Shown here: positions 45,279 to 57,215 of the stretch, piece by piece
Layout of the letters: every line of letters starts with the position of its first letter
Numbering within the stretch: the stretch's first letter is position 1
NCBI GenBank assembly: GCA_029237695.1
Contig: CM055272.1
Span: 11,396,042 to 11,460,041, forward strand
Direction: 5' to 3'
Length of the DNA: 64,000 nt
Source of the DNA: Conchocele bisecta
Lineage: Eukaryota; Mollusca; Bivalvia; Lucinida; Thyasiridae
The notes under the pieces: model-generated
Told to the model about the DNA's origin: nothing
What the model saw: the letters and a program-made list of their open reading frames with translations, nothing else
Database searches by the model: none
Position numbers and translations under genes: made by a program

Positions 45279-45660
45279 GACATTGTTTGAAATCTACATC
45301 GCATTTCCTGAGTTCTTGCGTATTTTAGAGCAATATGTTCGACACCATCAATCACGATCTGCTTTTATGGTGACGGCATAAAATATTAATAATAATAAAA
45401 ACAAAATCCGGAAAATATCACCGTGATTCGGTGTGCCTCAACGTGGCTGAGGCGCTGATATCAACAGATGCAGCTTGCCTACTAACGAGACGTTTATCAT
45501 ATACATGTAGTATACAACGTCATGATTTGACAGACGTTTGACGTCATGACGTAACGTCATTAAATCCCGTTAATGATGTTCGATATGCATGCATTTGGAG
45601 CTTAATTAAATAGTGTAAGACAGCCATAAACATACAAAAAGAATATATTTTTGAAATCAG

Positions 45661-45991
45661 AAAATAATGGAGATTTAGAAAATGCAAAGACCCAAAATTC
45701 GTAATTTTCACGCAACTGGTCCCTTTTCCATTGGCGGGTCACAATTATAGTTGATATAACGTATAAATTTAATAATATTAGCGCCCTGGTGAAATACGTG
45801 CCTTTTAAAATCCGTTAAAATGGTTGAAAACGGAGTGATACGTATATACATTGGCATGGATTACTTGTGAAAGACATCATTCTTTTTATCATCACGGTGT
45901 TGCTTACATAGTTACAAAGTAGTACAATGCTTGTGATATACATGTAGCAGACGCGTTGTCACTCCGTCCTCCAGAAATGTGAATGCATATA
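45661..45991. repeat. 330-bp segment duplicated at 49815-50145, copy 1
   Basis: AATTCGTAATTTTCACGCAA, CATTGGCGGGTCACAATTAT and GAAAACGGAGTGATACGTAT occur in both copies in the same order with very few differences. The match ends at the TA where the hairpin MITE begins in this copy. Confidence 0.9.
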
Positions 45992-46059
45992 CAGTGGAAC
46001 CTCTCCAAACCGGACACCCTGGGAGGGCCCAGGGTGTCCGGTTTAGAGAGGTTCCACTG
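45992..46059. mobile_element. 68-bp hairpin MITE, almost only terminal repeats
   Basis: CAGTGGAACCTCTCCAAACC faces GGTTTAGAGAGGTTCCACTG, bordered by TA at 45990-45991 and 46060-46061, with a loop of a few bases. No larger partner element is attached here, unlike the copies at 36469, 42890 and 44082. Confidence 0.85.
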
Positions 46060-46418
46060 TAATTCTGGTATACGATTGCTGCAATACATATCGGTAGACG
46101 ACACTCTGACACTGGATGGTGTCTGTTTTTGCAAATATTTAACGTAAATGTGTATATTAATGTACCGAATTATATCATTGTTTCACCGCGTGGCTGACGT
46201 GACGTTGTGTGATTGGTTAAAGCATGCTGACGTCATTAATCTCCACGACGTTGTCAATAACGGCACACAATTGACGGGCAACGTCACTGTTCCATGAATT
46301 GCGACATAATTTCGTAAAATAAGATGATTCTTCATTTTAAAGCGTTATTTTGTTACATTGTATTTACAATTATTTTTTGAAATTATCAGAAAATACAATT
46401 AAATGTAAACACGCACTT

Positions 46419-46803
46419 TAAAGGTGCATCAGAGACATCATCTGTAGCCTATTTCACCAACATTGCAAAGTATACTTATCTAGCAAAGTATACTTTGAGG
46501 GAGTAATCATTGATTTTTCCGAAATGCATTATTTCATACAGAACTAATGATTGCATATATTTGATGATTAAAACTATGCAGAATTATTATACTGAATTTA
46601 TTACATTATCACAGCCAAAATGGCTGTGATAATGTAATAAATTCAGTATAATAAAAATTAATAAATTTATCCTAAAATTGAAAATTTCTCCCTCAAAGTA
46701 TTCTTTGCTAGGAAAGTATACTTTGCAATGTTGGTGAAATAGGCAACTGACATCACCATAAAGAACATGTTCTGCCTACTGAGTGGGCATGTACATTTAA
46801 ATA
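46419..46803. mobile_element. Foldback element with nested palindrome
   Basis: The outer left arm (CCTATTTCACCAACATTGCA, AAGTATACTT) faces the right arm (AAGTATACTTTGCAATGTTG, GTGAAATAGGC). In the middle, 46583-46653 is a palindrome, TACTGAATTTATTACATTAT facing ATAATGTAATAAATTCAGTA. The right end joins a MITE Z terminus (CTACTGAGTGGGCATGTACA). Confidence 0.8.
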
Positions 46804-47930
46804 GTCCAAATGTTTTGCCTACTACAGAAAATGCAACAGTCCAAGGCTTTAGTCGATAAATAACGCCCACCTACGTTCCCTGGAAGTAAGCGGGTATTTT
46901 CGGACGGGGTATGACGTCACGGTATTTACATTCTGACGCCACAGTATTTACAGTACAACCTCGCCGCACAAATTACTGTTTGACGTCACCGCAATTTCCG
47001 CTCTGCATAATCAATTCTTCGCAAAATCGACAGAAGTTTGGGCGAACATACAGAGACCACCAAATGCAGCTTAACAAGACGCGTTTGATGCGCCATATTT
47101 CATGAAAATCCGTTACGTAATAAGGACAATATAAAAGAATACGTACTTTGAATCAGATGGATTCTGGAAGTTTCAGTACTTGTTGTTGTTGTTGTTAGTA
47201 CCACGTGATCATACACCTTGTAGATTGGTGCGAGAAGATCTTAGACGGCGAGAATTTTAACAGTTAAAATAACAGTTTAAAATTCTCGTAGGCACTTGCC
47301 GACAATAATTATGCGAGATATGACGACACGTGTTCGACTCGACATGTGGCGAGTTATGTAGCATGTCGCAGCGCAAGTGGGACAGTGTGGCAGAAGTCGA
47401 ACAGTGTGGCAGGGGATTAACGTCGCGCAAGTGGGACAGTATGGCAGGGGCTTAACGTCGCGTAATATCGCACGGCTATATACACCCACATACAAATCAA
47501 ATAACTTATAAATGTGTATATGACATGTATCGTTTACCTCTGGGGTAGCAAAACATGTCTATGTTTTAGAAAACAGATCCTTTAATAGTCCAAAGTTTGG
47601 GTATTGGTATACTCCTGCACGGTGGATCAAATTGTCAATAGGTTTGACCTTTCACCTGCACGTGATATAGCAAGTCGATTATGAACACGACAAGGGCGTC
47701 GCTGGAGCTGGCTCGAAGGGGCGAAGGCGATGAGCGGTGGGGACTATTTCCAGTAGGCTAATTGTGTCTACATGCATGTGTTGTCGGGCGTATCACATTA
47801 TGTAATCTGTATGAACTGGACACCAATGTAAGTATATGTGTCTTGAAATTGCATTAGAATTGTGTCCCAAGACATATTCATTTGTAAACCCGCTCGTCGA
47901 CCGGTCAGTTACAATACCGAAGTGTTCCTT
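46804..47930. other. Mostly unrecognised sequence
   Basis: GTTGTTGTTGTTGTTAG microsatellite near 47182. GTGTGGCAG / CAAGTGGGACAGT repeats at 47365-47450. No gene supported. Confidence 0.35.
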
Positions 47931-47934
47931 TTCC

Positions 47935-48064
47935 ATGTATCTCGGATCATAATGTATTTGTGTCCATGATCACAAAGCACGCACATGTTTTGGAGGGCGT
48001 TACGGTGAAACCTCTCTAAGTCGAATACCCTGGGGAATTGTCCGGTTTAGAGAGGTTTCATCGT
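47935..48064. mobile_element. CAGTGRAACC MITE, degraded copy
   Basis: TCTCGGATCATAATGTATTT then an imperfect hairpin (GGTGAAACCTCTCTAAGTCG facing CCGGTTTAGAGAGGTTTCAT). Termini are mutated. Confidence 0.6.
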
Positions 48065-48379
48065 ATGCAGGAGTATATAAAAAGATGTATACGAACAATA
48101 AACACATATGTCGGTTATTTCCACCCCACACGCCCTTGTGGAACCTGGCGACGGCCCGGGCCGCTGTGTATTAATATGTGCGCTTGCTGAGAAAGTGCAC
48201 CTTATGACACGTGTGACAAGTGTATATCTGATCGTCATGTGTTCATACAATCACACGTTGATCGAAGCCGTCATGAACATAAATAATGTTCGATTAATAA
48301 AATGGTGATCAGCGTAGTCACAGATCAGGCTGATTTAAACGTTTTCAATCAAACATCATGTCTAAACATACTGTGACAG

Positions 48380-48800
48380 CAGTGGCGGATTCAGGGGGAG
48401 GGGGCCCCCCCCCCCTTCAGAAATCCCGATTTTTTTATTTTTTTTACGAAATACTGAGCGTAGAATGCAGGAAATGGCTTCCTCAATTCAAAAATTTTCC
48501 GGGGGTTCATGCCCCCGGACCCCCTACCAAACTCCCTCGCACCGCTCATTCGACAAATGAGCATATCCCGATTTTTAAAAAAAAAAACAACATTTATTGA
48601 GCGTAGAATGCAGGAAATGGCTTCCTCAATTCAAAAATTTTACGGGGGGGGGGGGCATGCCCCCGGACCCCCCTAGCCAACTCCCTCGCACCGCTCAGTC
48701 GACAAACGAGCATACCTCGTTCAAGTTCCATGTGGGCCCCCCCCCCCCCCCCCCCCCGCCCCCCCCCCCCCCCCCCCCCCTCCCCCCCCCCCCCCCCCCG

Positions 48801-48837
<37 letters not shown>

Positions 48838-48894
48838 ACCCCACCCCCCCCCCCCCCCCCCCCCCCCCTTGGTGAAATCCTAGATCCGCCACTG
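48380..48894. mobile_element. 515-bp CAGTGGCGGAT element with poly-C core and GACAG target duplication
   Basis: Starts CAGTGGCGGATTC and ends GATCCGCCACTG. GACAG at 48375-48379 and 48895-48899 is a 5-bp target duplication. An inverted relative of the flank at 49361-49373 reads CTGTGACAGTGTC without the element, i.e. an empty site. Inside, a block of about 110 bp with GCGTAGAATGCAGGAAATGG occurs twice (48456, 48600), followed by a 132-base tract of almost pure C. Open frames in the tract are homopolymer artefacts. Confidence 0.85.
48737..48868. repeat. 132-base homopolymeric C tract with few interruptions
   Basis: C throughout apart from isolated G, T and A bases (e.g. 48758, 48781, 48800, 48838). 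The other strand is poly-G and could form quadruplexes. True length is uncertain because such tracts are hard to sequence. Confidence 0.9.
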
Positions 48895-49147
48895 GACAGT
48901 GTCAATATTTTTGCTCTGGGACTAGTCTACGCTGGGCGCAGACAGGACAGGAAGTCTCCTTTCTCACACGGGTACACTCTTATAATTCGGTATTTACATT
49001 GAACCGCCAACATGGTTCCGCTTGCCTGGTTTTGTATGGACGTCTATAATTAGGCGAAATCGTGACGGTATAATGTACTGTACCGGTCTCTACAGTACAC
49101 CGGTTACTAAAAGTAGGTGAGCGATTGACATGCTTAGGGTGCAAACA

Positions 49148-49710
49148 TGGTATGTATGTCAGTAATAGTTACTGCCCTAATCAGGCGCTGATCCAGGATT
49201 AGTGATTAGGTTAGGGGGGGGGGGGGGCGTAACTATTTTGCAATACTTGACTATATCATCGAACGAGCTTAGCTCGTTCGATAATATAGTCAAGTATTGC
49301 AAAATAGTCGACCGAGCATCGCATTTCCTGCGTTCTGGCGCATTTTAGAGCAAAAATATTGACACTGTCACAGTCTGTTTAGACAATGATTTTTGATTGA
49401 AAACGTTTAAATGTTGAAACAATAAGACAACGACCGAAAAATACATGGAATACATGGCACTTGGCATGAAACGTGCCTTGTAACTTGTAAAAAATCTTTA
49501 CTCGGAGAATTTTAGGGGGGGGGGGGGGGGCGTGCACCGGGTTCCCGTCCCCCCCTGAATCCGCCCATGCTAATTGAGGTGTTCATGTGTTTGAACAACC
49601 TACATGTGCCCATGGAACACCGAGCCGCGAAGCGCGGCGAGGTGTTTCATGGGCACATGTAGGTTGTTTAAACACATGGACACCTCGATTAGGGCAGTAA
49701 CTGACTTACA
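49148..49710. mobile_element. Foldback element with two inner hairpins
   Basis: The outer ends GTTACTGCCCTAATCAGG and GATTAGGGCAGTAACTGAC face each other. Inside are hairpin 49233-49308 (TATTTTGCAATACTTGACTA facing TAGTCAAGTATTGCAAAATA) and hairpin 49571-49692 (CAACCTACATGTGCCCATG facing CATGGGCACATGTAGGTTG). A G run at 49216-49227 and another at 49515-49530 resemble the CAGTGGCGGAT family. Confidence 0.75.
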
Positions 49711-49814
49711 CATATACTTACTGACTACCGTTGGCTAGTATTCAGTGGAGATTTTGAATTTCCATTTGACATTAAAGGAACTGTCTCTACAGTTATGACA
49801 GTCGATCAATAACG

Positions 49815-50145
49815 GAAAATAATGGATTTAGAAAATGCAAAGACCCAAAATTCGTAATTTTCACGCAACTGGTCCCTTTTCCATTGGCGGGTCACAATTA
49901 TAGTTGATATAACGTATACATTTAATAAGATTAGCGCCCTGGTGAAATACGTGCCTTTTAAAATCCGTTAAAATGGTTGAAAACGGAGTGATACGTATAT
50001 ACATTGGCATGGATTATTTGTGAAAGACATCATTCTTTTTATCATCACGGTGTTGCTTACATAGTCACAAAGTAGTACAATGCTTGTGATATACATGTAG
50101 CAGACGCGTTGTCACTACGTCCTCCAGAAATGTGAATGCATATAC
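49815..50145. repeat. 330-bp duplicated segment, copy 2 (without the hairpin MITE)
   Basis: Near-identical to 45661-45991. The match stops at CATATA, where copy 1 continues into the hairpin MITE. Confidence 0.9.
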
Positions 50146-52800
50146 GCATGCTGCGGCGTGCCAGTGGAATTATACGTGTCCCATTGACACATTTCTCATT
50201 ATTATTTGTGTTTGACGTCTAACGTATACATATACGAAGCAAGCACTCAATATGCTGTATAATATGCATGGGAACATGATTGCATAAATCATACTAATTC
50301 ACAGAGAATACCAGGCTAGTGTAGTTTGAAATACCAGTTTATCAGGCAAGACTGGGCCGTTTCCGAGCCGAGCCTCATTATCGTGATATCGAAAGACATT
50401 AGACTAGATTTTATTTTATCAGGTAACGTTTTATGCTAGCCAATAATCAAGCTTAAAGCAGTTTTCGTTAAAAGAACGCCGACTTGTTTACGTTACGTGT
50501 CTGATTAGTCTGACGTCGTTCGGTAACGTCATGTGACGTCGTTCGCAGGGTGACGAACTTAGATAGGTACAACTGTAACAATAAATGGCAGCGCTAAGCG
50601 AAGCTTATGCCCTCGCTGTCTGCCTTGACAATAAAAAAAACACAAGTCCTCTGTGACCTTGACCTTGGGAGGTCGTACTGGCAGCCTTGATAATTAAATA
50701 AGGACTTTAACATTATTGCCTTAAAAAATTGTCGTATTGCAAACAAGGTGAACATAGGTCCTCAGTGACCTTGACATTGGGCGGTCGGATGTGGGTAGCA
50801 TGCATAACAAAGCACGATCACATTGTGGCCAAATATTATCAAAATTGATGAAGAGGTTCATGAGTTTTTGAAAAATGAAAGGTGTTACTATACATGTACG
50901 TACGTACGCAGTACATGGACTACCGCTATATCCCCTTCTTGCCTATGAACGAACTACAATCAATGCCATATAAATGAAACGCAATGGGTTCCCCAGGGTG
51001 TCCGGTTTACACGTGAATACATAGCCCACCACGTTTACGTTCAGCAGTTCTCTGTCAAAACATCGACGAAGTGATAAGCACACGGCCATGTAGAATATTA
51101 TTTGTAATTGAAGGGCCTCTCATCGCCTGGTGCAGTACGTACAACTGTACCTGCACGTGCAGCATATGCATGCGTATATATATTATTGGGTGGTCATTTA
51201 CGAGGGGTGTTCAACAATTAATTTCCCAACATATACACGATCCCAATAAAATGAAATGACATTAATGTAATGAATGAAAACTATTGGCATACGTACAACA
51301 ACAATTAAATTGAAAGATACGTTCAATGTCGTATGTATGTGCAGAAAGTGATGAAACATGTTTAACTTAGTAACCAATAATATAATGGTAAATGTACATG
51401 GACTGTATTAACCAAATCGTGCCTATAAGTCGTCTTGGTAAAATATGTTTATTATACCAAATCATAAATAGCGTTGCGAACGCTAGTTTTGTTGACAGTC
51501 GATGGTACTACATGTATTTGTATTTAGTTGAAGTAATTTCACATGTGTCTATAAATAGCAACATAATATATGTGTGGAACAGTATATTGATTTCAAACTA
51601 AAAAAAAATTATGTTTCACAAAATGTGCTTCCTGGTACTGAAATAGCGAACGGAAGTGCGTTACCAACTTATCTCCCCTCTTCATCAGAGTCAATTGTAG
51701 TACATTGTATATAACAAAACACACAGTACTTATATATGGCATTTGGATTCAATAATGCGAAAATTAAAGGAATATTGAATATCTTCGACAACATCTGAAA
51801 CATCATGTGAGACACTGTTTCTTTAAAATACGTTAGGACATCTCTTTTGTCATATATCATCAGCTGGGTCTCTGTAGAGTGCACATCATTAACAATTTAA
51901 TCCTTCATATGTTTGGCCACTGTATTTTCACATGCAGCTGCAGTAATAAACCAACTTAAGTGATTGAACTTAAGTGACAGATGCAGTTGTCATTCAACAA
52001 TGAAACATGCCCTTTTTTACGATAAAAAAGCTATTCTCAGTCAAAATACAGAATATATCTTAGTTGTATGCCAGTTCACGTGTACATGCATTTTATTATG
52101 CATAAATTTTACTTTCGTAGGTGGCGTAAAACATAATATGTCCTATTTTTGTATAATTGGGATCAAGTGAACAATGTTGCACTGATCACAAGTTATCAAT
52201 AAGCATAGCTTAAGTTCGACTCGTATGTCCTAAAAGGCCGGCACTAGTTTATATTCAATATCATTATACACTAATGAAATAAATGTGCAACTCAGACAGG
52301 TACAATAAAACACATTATGTGATCAGTATACGTATGATGCTGTGCTCCTGCAATAAAGCAAATCTAACATTTGTGTTGATGTAATATTATATTTATTAAC
52401 ATAATTAAAGCTCCTTCGCTGATTTATAAAGAAACTCAGCATAGCCTCTTATGACATCAGTAAACTCGTTAATAAATATCAAAGCATCATCACGCAAGTA
52501 AGATTCTCTCTCTCTATATATAGCACTGTTTTTGAGACCTGATAAAATATGCCACTTCACGAGTGGGTGTAGGTTTATAACACTATCTGTCACTTACTGA
52601 ACGTCCCTCAATGATATCCCTATTTTTGTCGTTGACAAGTGTCTTTCCACGTGCTAAACTATACGTAAACAGAAATATACTGTATACTACGTGTGAGAGA
52701 TTCACCAGTATTTCAACAATGTTACATTATAGTTTAGACATTTCTGCCGTCCGTCTGTATATATATTTTTGTTTATACATCTGTCCACGGCATTGACACG
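50146..52800. other. AT-rich sequence, no gene supported
   Basis: 50290-50560 contains pieces of the 993-bp segment in inverse orientation (GGCTAGTGTAG, TTTATCAGGCAAG, GCGTTC-CTGACGTCGTTCG). 50640-50790 has CTGTGACCTTGACCTTGGGA twice. Short open frames further on (51071, 51392, 51964, 52611) show no family motif. Confidence 0.4.
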
Positions 52801-55800
52801 ATTATTGATTACATATGCGTCACTGGCACGGAGAAGGACCTTGTAGCATTTGTAAGGCGAATATGTGTACCTTTATCATCATTCACCATCCAAATTAGCG
52901 TTGTATGTTCTACATGTAATCATTCCGCTGATTGCAAAACATCAAAAACTGCTACACTGGTGACATGTAGTAAAGATAGGAAATGGTATTGATCGAATGC
53001 CGACCAACACATGCAATGATCAAACTGCGCGGATGCGCAGACTGATCCGGGCTACGCTATCCATCGTAAGACCGCTTTTCTAAGCCGGCGTTCCTTGTGT
53101 CAAGCTATCAATTCACAATAATGACCATAGACACATAACGTGTGTGGTTTGCCGTGACGCACGACTTTTTCGTGCCCAGGTTTTCATAGATGCAAACTTT
53201 TCTTTTGTCTACAGAGGTGTTCAAGTTGCTTACCAACCTCTGACAAACAATAGAGGCGATGTGTAACTCTAGATATTATTTCCGCATCATAGCGATCTGT
53301 AAGTCTTCGTTTAAAGATATGCATGTACCCCTATAAGTGGACTATTAATCGATTATAAAATGGCGACCAGTGTAATCCCAGATCAGACTGCGCGGATGCG
53401 CATAACAGCAATATTTTCTGCTCAAAATGAGCAGGTTTGAGACCATTCACAATGCAAACTCGAAATCGAAATCGAAATACAAGATGGCGGCCAAAACCCA
53501 CGTACATCCCCTACCACACTAAATACGTACAAACTACATGAATTATTTGCCAAACAGAAGTCCGTTTATAGTTGAACTATGTTCTAATAGTAACATATAA
53601 GATGACATGTTTATAAATACGTAGCAATTAGGAATGTACGTGCAAAATCCAATATGGCCGCCACATATCAGAGTTGCCCATCTAGACCATTTCTGTGAGT
53701 TTCATAAAGTCAAAAACTGCTACCAAATCTAAAATGGCCGCCAAAATTATAACAAGTTCGCCCACCAAGCCAACCCACCTATAACACAATCAAACTGTAG
53801 TTACGTTGCAATAAATGGTAGCGTATATAAACTTCATCACCTTGTTACATTTTCTGGGCGGGCAGTGACACATATTGTGATAGCCTAAATGTCCATATAT
53901 AAATCCAAGATGTCAACATTTCTACACGTTACTCCATGCTTTTTCCTAAGACATTATATTTGATTAACTAACGGCAGTCACAAATTTATGAACTAGGCAA
54001 AATAAATAAGTTTGATAGCGTCATCAAACCAGCTTTCTTTGAATAATGAATGATGATACTTATATAAAGTCAAGATGGCTGCCGACATTAATATTCCACC
54101 ATGTATCGGCGTATTGTCTACCATTTTGAGTTTGTGTGTTAAATTCCATTCCGAAATAAATGGTGTCTTATCGTATGGAAGAAAACATGTCTGAATGTTG
54201 GTGTGTCAGAGCCAAACACGTGTGTGTATATGACACGGGACGCGCTGGTCAATTAATTACTGTGTATTATGCTTCAATTGTGAATAAAGCCGTGCATTTC
54301 CGAAACATGCTTACTGTTTACTATGTTCTTAGTGAAGTTGTTATGCATGTGGGTTTGATTAATCTGCGATGCTATAAATATCAGTATGATTTATCATCTG
54401 TTTGCATCCAAATGTATTATTTATTATTGTAATTTCAAGGACATGGTTTACACGTCATAAAGCTGTGCTAGTAGTTTAATGAATATCGGCCATTCTACTA
54501 GCTAACGACAGCTACGTCTAATGATCAGCATACTCCTCGATGCAATGTCAATATTTGTTCCCGTGGATTATATAAAATATAAATAGTATACATAAAGGCG
54601 AACATGAAGCTGTAAGCTTCAACGGGCATCAATGCACACTCTAAGACGAATCACAACGAAATAACCACATACTATTTATTCACTTAGATATTACGTTAAC
54701 ACTATAAGTGAGTGTTTGTTTATTACAGTGTCAACCGTATTAAACGTGTCAGCCAGTTGTGACTCATGCGAAACTCCTTGCATATCATAATTTCACAAAT
54801 TCCTATATGTGTATAGATGCCATTAATATTTGAGCCGCCAGGGCATGGGGAAAAGATAATGTGGCACAAACATGACATTTTCACGTTTCATTATTCCATA
54901 AACAACATTTTATTAGGATTACACTGATGTATTACTTTCAAGTACACGTATATGCTATTTATAAACACTTCAGAGTGTTTATAGTTAAGGAGACCGTGCG
55001 GGCGTTGTAACGCCATACTAACCAGGTTTAACTGTCTCTTCGAACTATATTTATCACTGAAGATTCGACAGGGTACGGTTTTGTGCCTCCTTGGACTGTA
55101 CGTGAGTGGCTTTTTGAAAACATACACAGTAGATATCCGTGTTTATATATCATATGTGTGGTTTATATAAATGAATGTCGAAACACATTCGGCGGTTGTG
55201 TGAAACCTATTGTTATACGATATATGTAGCAGTGGTGTCTGTCAATGACGGACCCACACATGAAGCAACAAAACGTATATGGATGTTCAATATATATATA
55301 TCGGAAGATTATAATCGACTGGCGTAAATAAGATCATGACTTGTGAGTTTCACAGACAGCTTATAATGAACATGTAACAGTACAATGCTTTATGCTATTA
55401 GAAAACTGGGTATTGGCATGCGATACACGTACATATATGTCGTTAAGATCATTTTCGTGAACATAGAACATGGTCTGATGGAGTAGAGTAGTTTTAGACT
55501 TGATTATATATACTTCGCCCACACTTAAGTGCGTATGAAGCTATGTCTATAATATTTCTATGTAAGTGGAACAAAACAACGTTTACTCTTTGATTTAATG
55601 AAGACAATATATTGGATGTCATATCGCCCAACATATAGGTTGAAGCTCAGAAATATTAATATGAAGAACATGAAATTGTATAATTAGAAATATTTCACCA
55701 TCCTTGCGTAATATTACTGCTTTGGAAATTCAAATATACCAAAATAAATGTGGCTATGTCTACGAAAACCGTACACTTACTCAGGTATATTATAATACGT

Positions 55801-56570
55801 TCCAAATTATAAACCGCGTCCCAACAAAAATAAACATTACGGTAACCGTCTTATCCAATATTATATAGCCCATACTAATAAATTGCTGCGGTACAATGTG
55901 AACTTATGGCGGCCATCTTAGAATTTGGTGAACTAAGCATTTATCCAAATATGTGTTACCTTTGTTTTACTGTGTAAGTATAATACTGTTTACTTGTTTT
56001 AAATGATTAATGCCATCAAATATATAACACTATGTAATTTGATGAGAAATCGTGATATATGGCGGCCATCTTTTGGTACACAAAACAGTTATCCAAGAAT
56101 GTTTTGCTATTGTCATGGCCATTTACTGTGTACGTATGATCGTACGTAAGTATGTTTTGAAATGTTAAATGATGATATATAAGTGACACGGTGACAAATT
56201 AACGGAGATTGTGATTGTTGGCGGCCATTTTTGATTTATATACATAATTTCTCAAGTAATAAATATTTATTGAAGTAGCATAAACTTTTATTTTACTTAT
56301 AAAATATAATCCAATACGATTAAACCAATAACTGGTCATATAAAATAGTTTTATATATGGTTTAGGGTGGTGGGGTAAGGTAGTGGTGTATTGACGGCCA
56401 TCTTGGATTTTGGCGGCCAATTTGAATGAAAATGTTCTAGTTCGATTGTATGTAAATTACAAATACCAATTGCAATGTTTTCAGTACGTTTTACAGCGGC
56501 AGTTTTATGTGAACTATTGCAAAATAACCATTTTACGGGCAGAAATGTTGCTCTTAGGGGGCCCACTTAC
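52800..56570. repeat. Dispersed repeats with AAGATGGCGGCC motifs, otherwise unrecognised
   Basis: AAGATGGCGGCCAAA-like words occur at 53482, 53652, 53732, 54077, 55909, 56058, 56217 and 56405, spaced by unrelated AT-rich sequence and often followed by conserved ACACTGTTTAYT-like phrases. 52975-53055 has MITE-A-like GATCAAACTGCGCGGATGCG. The frame at 54160-54432 has no motif and I do not call it a gene. Confidence 0.45.
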
Positions 56571-56875
56571 AGTAGAATAGACGTATTTCTAGACAAGGGC
56601 CCTGTATAAGGCTCTAGGAGCTTTCATAGTAAAAGTTTGCAAACTGACTTTTTAAAATAATTAAGGTATGCTGAATTCGACTAGCCCGGTTCCCAAGCTG
56701 AATTTTGAATTTTGACCATCTAATTAGCATAAACAAAATGGCTAATTTTCGGCACTTTCTTGGGACAGGAACTACTATACCATTTAAATAAATGCACATT
56801 GTTCACATGTACGCATCTTACATCTTAGAAATGTCCCTAAGACAGCGCCTGGATATAATCAACAGAGTATATATA

Positions 56876-56898
56876 ACAACAACAACAACAACAACAAA
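56876..56898. repeat. (AAC)n microsatellite
   Basis: ACAACAACAACAACAACAAC, just inside the left terminal repeat of the element. Confidence 0.9.
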
Positions 56899-57215
56899 AG
56901 AGATATGATGTCACTGACTCAACATCTGACGTCATGTATTACCAAAATTCCATTAGTTGTCAAACCTCAACAGCGCTATCATCTTTTTTTACTTGTAGTA
57001 AACTGTATATAGCGTATCGCATTGGTCCTCAGAATGCATCATCGCTAGAATTTATACTTATGCTACTAAGTGTAATATCGGATCTGGAAGAGATCACAGT
57101 TCAGTGGTGCATTACCGAAACACGATTGTTTGGCATACACTGTATATATTTAGTATTTCATTTTTAATACATACTAAATATAAACTTAACGGTGTTGTTC
57201 TAGTGACGTATATTT

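Noticed and set aside
48594..49002. Open frames of poly-proline and poly-glycine
   Set aside because: Produced by the homopolymer C/G tract on both strands.
54160..54432. 90-residue open frame as a small gene
   Set aside because: No recognisable motif, AT-rich codons, no splice or promoter evidence.
57104..57215. Start of the transposon gene at the first ATG of the open frame
   Set aside because: The sequence before about 57216 does not look like the rest of the family; the true start is probably lost or upstream in another frame.
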